Shown: positions 21,414-31,648 of the stretch, piece by piece
Position numbering within the stretch: position 1 is the first letter of the stretch
Layout of the letters: every line of letters starts with the position of its first letter
Origin: Elgaria multicarinata webbii
Taxonomy: Eukaryota > Chordata > Lepidosauria > Squamata > Anguidae
DNA: 64,000 bases
Direction: 5' to 3'
NCBI RefSeq assembly: GCF_023053635.1
Contig: NC_086180.1
Coordinates: 4,965,206-5,029,205, forward strand
Notes under the pieces: generated by a model
Database searches by the model: none
Told to the model about the DNA's origin: nothing
What the model saw: the letters and a program-made list of their open reading frames with translations, nothing else
Made by a program: the position numbers and the translations under genes

Positions 21414-21556
21414 TAGAATCATAGAATAGCAGAGTTGGAAGGGGCCAACAAGGCCATCTAGTCCAACCCCCTGCTCAATGCAGGAATCCACCCCAAAGCA
21501 TCCCTGACAGATGGTTGTCCAGCTGCCTCTTGAAGGCCTCTAGGGTGGGAGAGCCC
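21414..21556 (-). mobile_element. CR1 LINE, short 3' end
   Basis: AGAATCATAGAATAGCAGAG through CTCTAGGGTGGGAGAGCCC is the reverse complement of the CR1 3' terminus. Confidence 0.9.
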
Positions 21557-22074
21557 GATGTTTGCCATGGGAAACACGATGCTGAACTGGGAGGACCTTT
21601 GATCGGATTCAGAAGAGCTCCAGTTATGGTTCTTATTTGATGACCAACAGCTTACTTCATGTCTGTCGAAATCAAAACAATGAAGAGATACACGAAAGTG
21701 CCAGTGCCCAGCCCCTTGGTGCGGATGTGAGTCACGCTATGTGCAATAAGGATCACTCCCAGGGAAGCGTACATAGAAAAGCACTTGAATGTCAAGGGAG
21801 CACATTCACGGTGGAGGTGTGAAGTACTACAGTTGATGTTTTGGCTAGAAGAATGTGAAATGTTGGCAACTTTGGGACATTTGTAATATTTATTTGACCT
21901 CAGCCAGATCTGCACCAAGCAGGATATAACACTTTGAAAACGGTTTGAAAACCGTATCTGGAGTGTGTCCTGGGGCCGAACAGTTGTCAAAACTGTTATA
22001 AAGCATTATAGATCCTGCCCTCGACTACCTGAGAAAAAAGTAAGAAGAAAATGAATAGTAGCCCAATAAATTAA
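21557..22074. other. intergenic, nothing recognised
   Basis: No gene or repeat ends are recognised. Confidence 0.35.
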
Positions 22075-22332
22075 TCAGATAGATTGGAAATGTACATAAA
22101 TTCCTGGAGGCAAAGGCTATCCATGGCTGCTAGCCCTGATGGTTGGGTGCCATCTCCAGTATTCGAGGCAATCAGCCTGTGTGCACCAGTTGCTGGGGAA
22201 CATGGGCGGGAGGGTGCTGTTGCACCATGTCCTGCTTTGTTGGTCCCTGGCCGATGGCTGGTTGGCCACTGTGTGAACAGAGTGCTGGACTAGATGGACC
22301 CTTGGACTGATCCAGCATGGCAATTCTTATGT
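22075..22332 (+). mobile_element. CR1-related LINE 3' end (GATCAGACC subfamily)
   Basis: GCTGCTAGCCCTGATGGTTG, CAGTTGCTGGGGAACATGGG and GGACTAGATGGACCCTTGG, ending in TTCTTATGTTCTTA. Confidence 0.8.
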
Positions 22333-23573
22333 TCTTAGCTGTGCTTTTTAAATATATATTATTTCTAGCTCATAAGAAAAGGCACTCCGTTTTCCACCAG
22401 ATTTTTAGGGTTCTTCTTGTACGTGATCTAAAAATGCTGCTTTTCTTCCCACTAGAATAATGGTATCTCAGGGTTTAAACCAGTAGTTGTGTAAGAGTGT
22501 ACAATAGTACGGAGAGGAGGTGGCATAACGCTGGGAGAATTTCCCAATCTCAGTGCATGGGGTAAGTCTTTGTGCCCTCTTAGCAGCTTTGTAGTAATTT
22601 CATTTCAGGTCTTAGTAATAAAAAAATTCTCTTTTGAAGGACCATAGTTATCGGGAGCACATGGCCCCCCCCTTCATTTTTTATTTATTACAAAGGGCTG
22701 ATTCTTTGCACTGATCCTGAATCTGCTACAGAACGATGCTGCCTTTAAATTCTAGCAAGTCTCTCTCTGTGTGGTGTATATATAAATTTTTTAAAGGCAA
22801 GGTTTCAGTTCTCATTAAGACAGAACACTGTTTTGCTCCTACAAAGCTGTTTCTTGTGCAGATTTAAAAAAAAAAAAGCCGGGGGGGGGGGAAGGTGAGA
22901 GCTCTGAATCACTGGTTGAATCAACCGTTGCAGAATCAGTTCAGAAAAAAATGGGTAGAGGGAAAACGACGGTTGATGGAAAGGTTTGAAGGTTTGAAAC
23001 TGCTTATTTTCTCTGTCTCTGTCATCTCCAAACGGTTATGTAGGCTGAGCTGCAGGAGGGAAATAGCCGTAGCCACGCCCGACAGGTCCGTATGCTTGTG
23101 GAGAGACATGAGATGGAGAGACGTGTGTTTTTTGGCCGGCACACTTGGACGGGAAAATAGGCCATGAGTTTAAACGCTTCCTGAAAGAGATTCCGCTCCA
23201 CCCTGGCACCCGTTGGGAGCTTGTCGGAGGCACGAACCGGGAGTTGGAATCTCTGATGGGTGGAGGAAGCCCTGCAGATTTGGGGGCCATGCACGGCACC
23301 GTTGTGGGCCAGTGGGATGGAAACATTTGGGGATGTGTCCAGATTATTTGCTTTCCAGATGGGAAAACCCAATTCTAAAATCTCTGCTCAAGCTGTTTGC
23401 TTTGTGGCTGTCTTGGCCGGTAACTCTTTCACAACCAAACTTAGGCTTTTAAAAATATCATTAACGACATTATTGAGATCCATTCATTCATTCGAAGTAC
23501 TTTTACACACTTTTCCACATCAGAGAGTTATACATTTACTGTGAGAAAACTTGCTGTGGATCACACAAGCCAT
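22333..23573. other. intergenic, nothing recognised
   Basis: Includes a poly-A and poly-G stretch near 22866-22891. Overlapping short open frames at 22895-23540 have no recognised similarity. Confidence 0.35.
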
Positions 23574-23934
23574 TTAAGATGCAATCCTATGCATGTTGAG
23601 ACAGAAATGGTAGGGGTGTGTACTGATTTCAGCTCTGGATTCGAATTCTGAGTCCCGGTGGGGGCGATTCAGCCCAAATCAGTCTGGAATCAAAGTGGGT
23701 CAGCTCCAGGCCAGCTTAGACTGAGTCCGGTCAAATCTGAAGCACTTTGGAGCTGCTGTTTACCTGGACCTGTCATGAGCACCCTTAGTTGTCCATGCCT
23801 CTTCAAAATGGTGACTCCCTTGAAGAGGCACAGATATCTGTAGGCGCTCATGACAAGTCCAGGCTCACCCCTTACCTGGACCCACCGTGAGCATTTGCAG
23901 CTGTATGGGACTCTTTGAGTGAGTGAGTCACCTT

Positions 23935-24330
23935 TTTAAAGAGAAGCTTGGAAGACGGCATCAAGGGAGAGGGCCTTCTCAGTGGTGGCCCCCCAATTGT
24001 GGAACAATCTCCCCGAGGAGGCCCACCTGGCGCCAACATTGTTACCTTTTCGGCGCCAGATCAAGACTTTTCTCTTCTCCCAGGCATTTAACAGCATATG
24101 CTGAGTTTTTAATTGACCCTGGATCTGCTTCGAGTTCACAGTTGTTTTAAATGTATACTGTCTTTTCTTTTTTGTTTCATGCTTTTAAAATTTTGTGCTT
24201 TTATGGTTTAAAATTTTGTATATTGATTTTTAATGTTCAGTGTTTTCATCTTTGTGAACCACCCAGAGAGCTTCAGCTATGGGGCGGTATATAAATGTAA
24301 ATAATAATAATAATAATAATAATAATGATG
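23935..24330 (+). mobile_element. L2-type LINE 3' end
   Basis: CAAGGGAGAGGGCCTTCTCA, then TCAAGACTTTTCTCTTC and the 3' UTR GTGAACCACCCAGAGAGC, GGGGCGGTATATAAATG, with an (AAT)n tail at 24300-24328. Confidence 0.85.
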
Positions 24331-24483
24331 ATGACGACGACTCTTGTAAGGGGGAGCTGATTGGCGGGTGCCATCTATCCATTCGGCCCTTCGGATGTCT
24401 GAATAATTTGAACGTCCGAATCTCGCTCTGGGTCCAGGCTGAGGCGGATCGGGGCCGATTCAGAATCTCTGAACTGGTCTCCA

Positions 24484-24485
<2 letters not shown>

Positions 24486-24520
<35 letters not shown>
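24486..24520 (+). repeat. (GT)n microsatellite
   Basis: About 16 copies of GT, ending in GTGCGCGCAC. Confidence 0.95.
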
Positions 24521-24524
<4 letters not shown>

Positions 24525-24630
24525 CAACCCTCTAAATAAGTCCTACAACTCTCAGCATCCCCCAGCCTGGGGACGCTGGGAGCTGTAGGGCTTATTTCTG
24601 TCTAAACTCGCATAGGATTGCACCCTAAGA

Positions 24631-25243
24631 CTCTTAATGAAAGGCAGCAATGACCGGTACTGAAGGGGACCGAGTGCTGCATAACCCAGAGTATCAAAAG
24701 GAAAAGACGCAACATTTAAGGGAGAATGTCAGTGCAGGCGTGGGCCTCTCACGAGGCACTCACAGTTCTATAAAGACAACCCCACACTCTGTCTGGGCCT
24801 AACCCATGATGCTTAGTCATGTGTATTCCCCCTTCCCTGTTTTTGTTTTCCTTTTTTTTCCTTTTGCAAAACGGTCCTCGGAGGATGGGGGGCCGGGAGT
24901 GCCTGCTGAACCCGTCAGACCTGACTTTTACTGGTCAACCCTCCACACACACACACACCCGGCCACCACTCTGTTGATTTTCACTCTGTGGGGGAAATGT
25001 TACAGGCAATTTTGCATCGTTCCCTCTGCAGGGTGAAAAGCAGATGGAGAGGAGACGTGGAATGGGAAATGGACTGGAGGGAGGAAAGTTCAGAAGCCCC
25101 GGCTTTTCCTCTAAGTTGCCTGCTTTGGGTCAAAACAAACCAGCCGGTGGGGTGGTGGTGGTGGTGGAAACTGGTGGTTGGGTGTTCTGCAGAGTTTGGG
25201 TGAGAACACCTCGGAAGTAGTGGTGATACGCTTGTAGGAATTC
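24631..25243. other. intergenic, nothing recognised
   Basis: Contains an (AC)n stretch near 24943-24957 and a GGTGGTGGTGG run near 25149. No gene is supported. Confidence 0.35.
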
Positions 25244-25792
25244 GGCCCTGGTTAGGCCTCATCTAGAGTATTGCGTCCAGTTCTGGGCTCCACAATTCAA
25301 GAGGGATGCAGACAAGCTGGAGCGTGTTCAGAGGAGGGCAACCAGGATGATCAGGGGTCTGGAAACAGAGCCCTATGAAGAGAGACTGAAAGAACTGGGC
25401 ATGTTTAGCCTGGAGAAGAGAAGATGGAGGGGAGACATGAGACCACTCTTCAAAGACTTAAAAGGTTGTCGCACAGAGGAGGGCCAGGATCTCTTCTCGA
25501 TCCTCCCAGAGTGCAGGACATGGAATAACGGGCTGAAGTTACAGGAAGCCAGATTCCGGCTGGACATCAGGAAAAACTTCCTGACTGTTAGAGTAGTGCG
25601 ACAATGGAACCAGTTACCTAGGGAGGTTGTGGGCTCTCCCATACCAGAGGTATTCAAGAGGCAGCTGGACAAGAATCTGTCAGGGATGCTTTAGGGTGGA
25701 TTCCTGCATTGAGCAGGGGGTTGGACTCGATGGCCTTGTAGGCCCCTTCCAACTCTGCTTTTCTATGATTCTATGATTCTATGAATTCAGGT
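25244..25792 (+). mobile_element. CR1 LINE, 3' part
   Basis: Runs from GCCCTGGTTAGGCCTCATCT to the (ATTCTATG)n tail. The frame at 25347-25694 encodes [20 protein letters not shown] through [10 protein letters not shown]. Confidence 0.9.
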
Positions 25793-25837
25793 AAGTTCCC
25801 ACTCAGCCACCCACTCAAAGGAACATTAAAAGCTGCC

Positions 25838-26212
25838 TTAGCATCTAGCCCAGTATTGTCAACACTGACTGGCAGCCCATCTCCAGGGTTTCATGGAATC
25901 ATAGGATATTAGAGTTGGAAGGGTGCAATAAGGCCATCGAGTCCAAGCCCCTGCTCAATGCCGGAATCCACCCTAAAGAATCCCTGACATGGTTGTCCAG
26001 CTGCCTCTTGAAGGCCTCCAGTGTGGGAGAGGCCACAACCCCACCAGGCAACTGGTTCCATTGTTGTACTGCTCTAACAGTCAGGAAGTTTCAAGCAGCA
26101 GCTTTTCCTGCTCTTGCTTGGGACTCCAGGGATGGAACCTGGGACCTTCTGCATGCAAAGAGATGTTCTACCCCTGAGCCACCACAGCCTCTCTCCAAAC
26201 CTCACCGAGGAG
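25838..26212 (-). mobile_element. tRNA-derived SINE split by a CR1 insertion
   Basis: SINE halves at 25838-25892 (CCAGTATTGTCAACACTGAC, CTCCAGGGTTTCA) and 26096-26212 (GGATGGAACCTGGGACC, TTCTGCATGCAAAGAG). A CR1 3' end (25893-26092, - strand) lies between. TTTCA occurs at both junctions and may be the target duplication. Confidence 0.75.
25893..26092 (-). mobile_element. CR1 LINE, short 3' end, nested in SINE
   Basis: GGAATCATAGGATATTAGAG through GCTCTAACAGTCAGGAAG, the reverse complement of the CR1 3' end. Confidence 0.9.
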
Positions 26213-26525
26213 GGTGCGGGAGGATCCAAACGCCTTTCCTATTTCTTACTTCATTTGCGAGGACATCACAATTTTGCTGCAATTGGGGCGTGTGTCTTCT
26301 GGAGTAGTACTTCCACGGCAGTTATGAACGCCGTGGCTGCCCTCCACTTTTTGGCTGACGAGTGGAGAGGTTCCTAAAGTAGGTATATGGGGGGAAATCC
26401 CGCTGGGGAAATTCCATTTTTTAAATTCCATTTCCAAATGTGGAACTGCAAATTTCCTGTGGCGTGGCAATTGGTATATTCTCTCCCCCCACACACACAC
26501 TTTAAATAAAGGGCTCATTTAAAGA

Positions 26526-26825
26526 TGAGGGCCAGGATCTCTTCTCGATCCTCCCAGAGTGCAGGACATGGAATAACGGGCTCAAGTTACAGGAAGCCAG
26601 ATTCCAGCTGGACATCAGGAAAAACTTCCTGACTGTTAGAGCAGTACGACAATGGAACCAGTTTCCTAAGGAAGGTTGTGGGCTCTCCCCCCCTAGAGGC
26701 CTTCAAGAGGCAGCTGGACAACCATCTGTCAGGGATGCTTTAGGGTGGATTCCTGCCTTGAGCAGGGGGTTGGACTCGATGGCCTTGTAGGTCCCTTCCA
26801 ACTCTGCTATTCTATGATTCTAAGT
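26526..26825 (+). mobile_element. CR1 LINE, 3' end
   Basis: GAGGGCCAGGATCTCTTCTC to CTGCTATTCTATGATTCT; 5'-truncated. Confidence 0.9.
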
Positions 26826-27011
26826 GTTCCTTGTTGTCATTGACCCATGCACATTTGTACTGCAATCAAGTTCCATCATAGATTTCGTAGTCTTTAAGGT
26901 TGCCTAGTCATTCTTGTGCTCCTGTGTTCCATCCTGGGCCGCAGAGGATTAAGTATTAAAATAGCCTGAGAGCCAAACATGGGCTTGCAAAGGTTCAACA
27001 TAAAAAAGTGC

Positions 27012-27012
27012 A

Positions 27013-27075
<63 letters not shown>

Positions 27076-27076
27076 T
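27012..27076 (+). repeat. (ATT)n microsatellite
   Basis: About 21 copies of ATT at the tail of the adjacent - strand L2, so probably grown from the LINE tail. Confidence 0.95.
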
Positions 27077-27950
27077 CTTACCTGCCTCTCCCTCTGGATT
27101 GAGGCAGGGTACAACACAAATGCAAAACACCTTAAAATACATAAAATTAATTAAATAAATATAAAACTAATTCATTATTAAAAAGCAGCACATTATTTAA
27201 AAGGCATCTTAACATTCAACTGGGTAGGCCTGCTGGAAGAGATCAGTCTTTATGGCTTTCTTAAATTCTGGAAGACTGTTAAGTTGATGAATCTCTCCCG
27301 GCAGGCCATTCCACAATCTGGGAGCGGCAGAAGAAAAAGTCCTCTGGGTAACAGTTGTCTGCCTTGTTTTTGTTGGCTGGAGTAAATTCTTCCCAGAGGA
27401 CCTGAGTGTGCGGGGCGGATGGTACGGGAGAAGGCGATCCCGCAGGTAGCCTGGACCCAAACCATGTAGGGCTTTAAAGGTGATAACCAACACATTATAC
27501 TTCGCCTGGAAACTAATTGGCAGCCAGTGAAGAGATTTTAAAGTTGTTGTAATATGGTCACTCCTAAGATGTACCGGTGATCAACCTGGCTGCTATATTT
27601 TGAACTAGTTGAAGTTTCCGGACTAGGCACAGAGGTAGCCCTGTGTAGAGCGCATTGCAGAAGTCGAGCCTCGAGGTTACCAGCGCGTGCACAACCGTCT
27701 TTAGGTCTTCCAACTCTAGCAGGGGGCGCAGCTGGCGTATCAGCCGAAGCTGATAGTAGGCACTCCTGGCTGTCGCATCTATCTGGGCTGTCATTTGGAG
27801 CGATGGATCCAGAACCACCCCCAAGCTGCGAATGCTGTCTTTCAGGGGGAGTGTAATCCCATCCAGAACTGGTTGACACACCTCCAAACCCAGGTTGGGG
27901 GCTTGGACAGCGAGCACCTCTGAACGTCTTGCAAATGTTGGGCGCGCAAG
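27077..27950 (-). mobile_element. L2-type LINE, long 3' part
   Basis: Two - strand open frames, 27564-27917 and 27209-27493, encode successive parts of an L2 reverse transcriptase: SIRSLGVVLDPSLQMTAQID, ALVTSRLDFCNALYTGLP, then ITFKALHGLGPGYLRDRLLP and FSSAAPRLWNGLPGEI. The frames differ, so the copy is broken. It is the longest L2 coding remnant here. Confidence 0.9.
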
Positions 27951-28338
27951 AAGGATACAAAATATTCGTTCGTGGAATTACAACATGCAAGCAGATACTT
28001 CAAAACAGCGCCATGTTTCAGATTATGCAGCAGTATCCGGATTTGCAAAATGATTCAGTCTGAATTCTGTTTGGGGGGCATTTTGCTAGTTACGCCTATG
28101 ATGAGTTTAAAGTTAGACCTAGGTATTAACCTTTCCCCAACAGCACAACCCCCACGGAATGGAACAATTTTTTGAAAACAAAGAAAGAGGAACTGCTGTA
28201 GACATTGGGGGAGAGAAATGGGACAAGAAGTCATAGATGTAAATTTGGTTTTATTCCAACTTCTCTCCTCACTCGCCCAGGGTGAACAACAGCTAAAGAA
28301 CAGGAACTTCAAAAACATGAAATATCTTCAGCACAGAG
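27951..28338. other. intergenic, nothing recognised
   Basis: No gene or repeat ends are recognised. Confidence 0.35.
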
Positions 28339-28519
28339 CAGTGGAGGCTGGTGGCTCTGATGTGAGTGGAGCGGTGAAACCACTCTGGGTTTCAGTCAGA
28401 ACCCCAGCCAGCACTTCAAAGGAGCTATCTAAGGTGTGCACCTTGATATCTCCTTTAGGAGTTCTGACTGGTTGTGACTGAATCCCAGAGCAGATTCACC
28501 ACCTCACCAGCCTCCACGC
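28339..28519. mobile_element. Palindromic MITE, family K (GTGGAGGCTGGTG)
   Basis: CAGTGGAGGCTGGTGG at the left is inverted with CACCAGCCTCCACG at the right. Internal CTCTGGGTTTCAGTCAGAAC and GTTGTGACTGAATCCCAGAG are also inverted. Related pieces lie near 53120-53200 and 57050-57205. Confidence 0.7.
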
Positions 28520-28741
28520 GCATGGAGTAGGCGCACCGAAACACATTTAACCCAAGGGAACGAGAGAGCAGCTCACTGCACAGAATTGTGGGTGGATCCT
28601 GGCCTCACTTCACCCCACATGGCTGTTCTGTGCCAGTTGTGATAGAGAGAAAAAGCCCTCTGGGCAAGGTCAGATTTTTTTTTTTTAAAAAAAGCCGGTT
28701 TTAATCAGTCGTGTTGCATCATGGGCTTTGTAGTTTGAAGA

Positions 28742-29083
28742 CATGATAGCACTCTTCAAATACTTGAAAGGTTGTCACACAGAGGAGGGCCAGGATCTCT
28801 TCTCGATCCTCCCAGAGAGCAGGACACGGAATAACGGGCTCAGGTTACAGGAAGCCGGATTCCAGCTGGACATCAGGAAAAACTTCCCGACTGTTAGAGC
28901 AGTACGACAGTGGAATCAGTTCCCTAGGGAGGTTGTGGGCTCTCCCACCCTAGAGGCCTTCAAGAAGCAGCTGGACAACCCTCTGTCAGGGATGCTTTAG
29001 GGTGGATTCCTGCATTGAGCAGGGGGCTGGACTCGATGGCCTTGTAGGCCCCTTCCAACTCTGCTATTCTATGATTCTATGAC
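28742..29083 (+). mobile_element. CR1 LINE, 3' end
   Basis: CATGATAGCACTCTTCAAAT to CTATTCTATGATTCTATGA. Encodes [20 protein letters not shown]. Confidence 0.9.
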
Positions 29084-29680
29084 TACGTCAACAGTCTTTC
29101 CCGTCCATGCCCAGTTAGCCCAGGGGGATGCTACACCATGGATTAAAATAGGAGGAACAGTGCTTTCTTGTTATTTATTCAATGGTTTGTCGCACATTTG
29201 CGTGTGTCAGCATCTGCGGGCAAGTATCCAACAGCGACGTTCTGCAAATTCAAATAGCACTGGCAGAATCTTTTCACTGGTTGCACAACGGGTGCAATGC
29301 AACGTCACGACGAATTGTGCAACAGGGTTGCACAACCCATTGCACGAGCCTAATGTGCCTGAGCTTGCACAACCACATGCGTGCAGATGTAACTTGCTTC
29401 GGGTTCTTCTCCAGCACATAGTTCGGAACCGAGGTTCCGCTCGCAGCACGTCATTGACGCTGACGGCGCGGCACAGGTGGACGCTGCCCCTGGGCTCCGG
29501 ACGGCACGGCTGCTTGAGCCAGAGCCCTGATGGGCCCCCTTGAGGATCAGCTCTGCCCCAGCTGTCTGTCTCAAAGTGCTTTGGCCTCCTCTGGCTTGAA
29601 CTTTTGTCCTGCCGAAGCCCTCGGGGTGTGCGGGGCGGCGTTCAGGGGGACTGGGGCGTGCGCGGTGTATGTGTGTGCCT
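29084..29680. other. intergenic, possible eroded repeat with GGTTGCACAAC motifs
   Basis: GGTTGCACAAC recurs near 29278 and 29324, with GCTTGCACAACCAC near 29364, suggesting an eroded DNA transposon. From about 29420 the sequence becomes GC- and CpG-rich. Confidence 0.35.
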
Positions 29681-29688
29681 GTGGTCTG

Positions 29689-31127
29689 CAGGGCTGGCGC
29701 TGCCATAGGGGCCAGTCAGGCGGCCGCCTAGAGCACCAAGGTAAGGGGGGCGCCAAACGCCACACCCGGAAGTCGCCCTCCCACTCTCAGAGGCGCTCTA
29801 GCCGAGCGAGGGCAGCTGCTGTTCCGAAGCCGCCCTTCTGCCCCGACCCCCAGCGTCCCTGGCTTGGCTGTGGCTGGGCGCCCGCCCAGCTGAAGCCAAG
29901 CCAGGACACTGGGGTGGGGGCGGGTGGACGGCTCCACGTTCTGACTTCCAGCGCACGCCGGACGTCTGTCTGTCCCCCCACCCCACCCCACCCCAGCGTC
30001 CTGCCCAGCTGAAGCCAAGCCGGGACGCTGGGGTGGGGGCGAGTGGTCAGCTCCATGTTCTGACTTCTGGTGCGTGCTGGATGTCCGGCCGGCCGGCTGC
30101 CCCCCCCCCCAGCATCCCACCCAGCTGAAGCCAAGCAGGGACGCTGGGGTGGGGGCGGGTGGACGGCTCCACGTTCTGACTTCCAGCGCACGCCGGACGT
30201 CTGTCTGTCCCCCACCCCACCCCACCCCAGCGTCCTGCCCAGCTGAAGCCAAGCCGGGACGCTGGGGTGGGGGCAAGTGGTCAGCTCCATGTTCTGACTT
30301 CTGGTGCGCGCTGGATGTCCGGCCGGCCGGCTGCCCCCCCCCCCAGCATCCCACCCAGCTGAAGCCAAGCAGGGACGCTGGGGTGGGGGCGGGTGGACGG
30401 CTCCAAGTTCTGACTTCCAGCGCACGCCGGACGTCCGGACGTCTGTCTGTCCCCCCCCCAGCATCCCACCCAGCTGAAGCCAAGCAGGGACGCTGGGGTG
30501 GGGGCGAGTGGTCAGCTCCATGTTCTTACTTCTGGTGCATGCCGGATGTCCGTCCGTCCGGCTGCCCCCCACCCCACCCCAGCATCCCACCCAGCCAAAG
30601 CCGTGCCGGGATGCTGGGGTGGGCGGACAATTCCATGTTCTGACTTCCAGCACGCGCCAGACGTCCGTCCGTCCGGCTGCCCCCCACCCCACCCCAGCGT
30701 CCCACCCAGCTGAAGCCAAGCAGGAACGCTGGGTTGGGGGCAGGTGGACGGCTCCACGTTCTGACTTCTGGTGCGCGCTGGATGTCCGTCCGTCCGGCTG
30801 CCCCCCCCCCCCAGCATCCCACCCAGCTGAAGGCAAGCAGGGACGCTGGGGTGGGGGTGAGTGGTCAGCTCCATGTTCTGACTTCTGGTGCATGCTGGAT
30901 GTCCGTCCATCCGGCTGCCCCCCACCCCACCCCAGCGTCCTGCCCAGCCGAAGCCAAGCCGGGACGCACCTTCTGACTTTGGGCGAAGGAAAGGTAACGC
31001 GGCCTCCATCCCCGCCTGTCTCCGCCTACCGGGGGTGGGGGGGGGGGAACGCTGGGTGTTTGTGTGTCTGTGTGTGTGGAAGCAGCTCACCTTGCCTAGG
31101 GTGCAAAATAGCCTGGCACCGGCCCTG
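29689..31127 (+). mobile_element. hAT-like element carrying a GC-rich minisatellite, copy 2, next to the ADAM33 promoter
   Basis: Same ends as 977-1843 (CAGGGCTGGCGCTG left, CACCGGCCCTG right) with an exact 8-bp duplication GTGGTCTG at 29681-29688 and 31128-31135. The body is a ~118-bp unit repeated about nine times, against about four in the other copy. The non-repeated ends are closely alike in both (for example GGTAACGCGGCCTCCATCCC). No transposase is seen. Its right end is 379 bp from the ADAM33 start codon. Confidence 0.88.
29885..30970 (+). repeat. ~118-bp GC-rich minisatellite array with dimeric higher order
   Basis: The AAGCCAAGC-type block starts near 29893, 30012, 30128, 30246, 30362, 30477, 30597, 30713, 30830 and 30949, giving periods of about 115-120 bp. 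Units 1 and 3 are nearly identical (CGGACGTCTGTCTGTCCCCC), as are units 2 and 4 (GGATGTCCGGCCGGCCGG), so the first part is built of ~235-bp dimers. Confidence 0.9.
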
Positions 31128-31135
31128 GTGGTCTG

Positions 31136-31506
31136 TACATGCGCCCCCTTCTTAAGGCATTGTTGGAAGAGTGAAAGGAGGCGGAGAGAGAGCGAGGTCT
31201 GAGCTGGGATCTCCTGGCAGGGTGGGGTGGGGGGTTGCCGGGAGCCTGAGCGCTTTCCGAGGGGAGCGGAGGGCAGGGGAGGGGGGGCCCCTTCTGAGCC
31301 ATGTGGTTCTCATTAGACAAGGCTGCCGAGCAACACTGCTCCACACAGGCCGAAAGAGCAGGAGGCGGCTTCCTTTTTCCCCTTTTCCTTTTTTCTTGCA
31401 GAGAGGGCAGCAGAGAGAGAGGGAGGGAGGAAGGCGAGGCGAGGCGAGCAAGAAAGTTAGGAGCGCAGGAGGAGCTGGACGGAGACGCGCTGGGGACCGG
31501 GCTGGC
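31136..31506 (+). promoter_or_regulatory. ADAM33: Probable ADAM33 promoter and 5' UTR, CpG-rich
   Basis: This segment lies between the minisatellite element and the start codon and has many CpGs that continue to about 32250. I see no TATA box; GGGGTGGGGGG, GGGCAGGGGAGG and GGAGGCGGAG are GC-box-like. The transcription start is not determinable. An ATG near 31301 opens a different frame that overlaps the ADAM33 start, so it could act as an upstream open frame if transcribed. Confidence 0.5.
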
Positions 31507-31648
31507 ATGGAGAGGGGCGCCCGGCTCCCGAGCTGCGCTTGTGGGGAGCTCCCGGGGCTTTTTAGGGGGCGCTGCTCGCTCTTTCCCGGGGCTCTGCTGC
31601 TGCTGCTGCTGCTCCTCAACAGCCATGGGGGCACCTCCAAGGCGCAAG
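31507..31648 (+). CDS. ADAM33: ADAM33, exon 1 coding part (signal peptide)
   Basis: ADAM33 is a membrane-anchored metalloprotease-disintegrin (in mammals a zinc protease of the cell surface and secretory pathway). This exon encodes 47 codons plus one base: an unusually long 28-residue lead (MERGARLPSC...), a hydrophobic core of eight leucines after PGA at residues 30-37, then NSHGGTSKAQ. This is a classical signal peptide form, as in human ADAM33, which also has a poly-leucine core. The start is the first ATG in this frame, with G at -3 and G at +4. The donor is CAAG|GTAAGG at 31648/31649, leaving phase 1, which joins exon 2 to make Gly. Six CTG codons in a row could vary in length. Cleavage is likely between residues 40 and 47. 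Confidence 0.82.

Larger units (their letters stand above)
23611..24533. mobile_element. hAT-like element, family B related, interrupted by L2
   Basis: Begins TAGGGGTGTGTACTGATTT and ends GCACAACCCTCTA, comparable to the ends of the 1913-4480 element. The interior has GGATTCGAATTC and CCGATTCAGAATCTCTGAA blocks. The target duplication is not clear. It is split by L2 at 23935-24330. Confidence 0.6.
23574..24630. mobile_element. Family F palindromic MITE, interrupted
   Basis: The left arm GATGCAATCCTATGCATG (with GAGACAGAAAT) is inverted with the right arm ATTTCTGTCTAAAC and CATAGGATTGCACCCT. An uninterrupted relative is at 63048-63185. Here the arms are split by a family B-like element (23611-24533). 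Confidence 0.75.

Noticed and set aside
29885-30970. CRISPR-like repeat-spacer array
   Set aside because: Units are contiguous ~118-bp tandem repeats without unique spacers, in a vertebrate genome.
1-31135. HSPA12B or SIGLEC1 exons upstream of ADAM33
   Set aside because: Expected from human gene order, but no segment resembling HSPA12B or an immunoglobulin-domain exon was recognised on either strand.
29530-31202. Open frames up to 368 codons on both strands next to ADAM33
   Set aside because: Same minisatellite; repetitive Pro/Gly/Cys-rich translations with no domain and coding in several frames at once.
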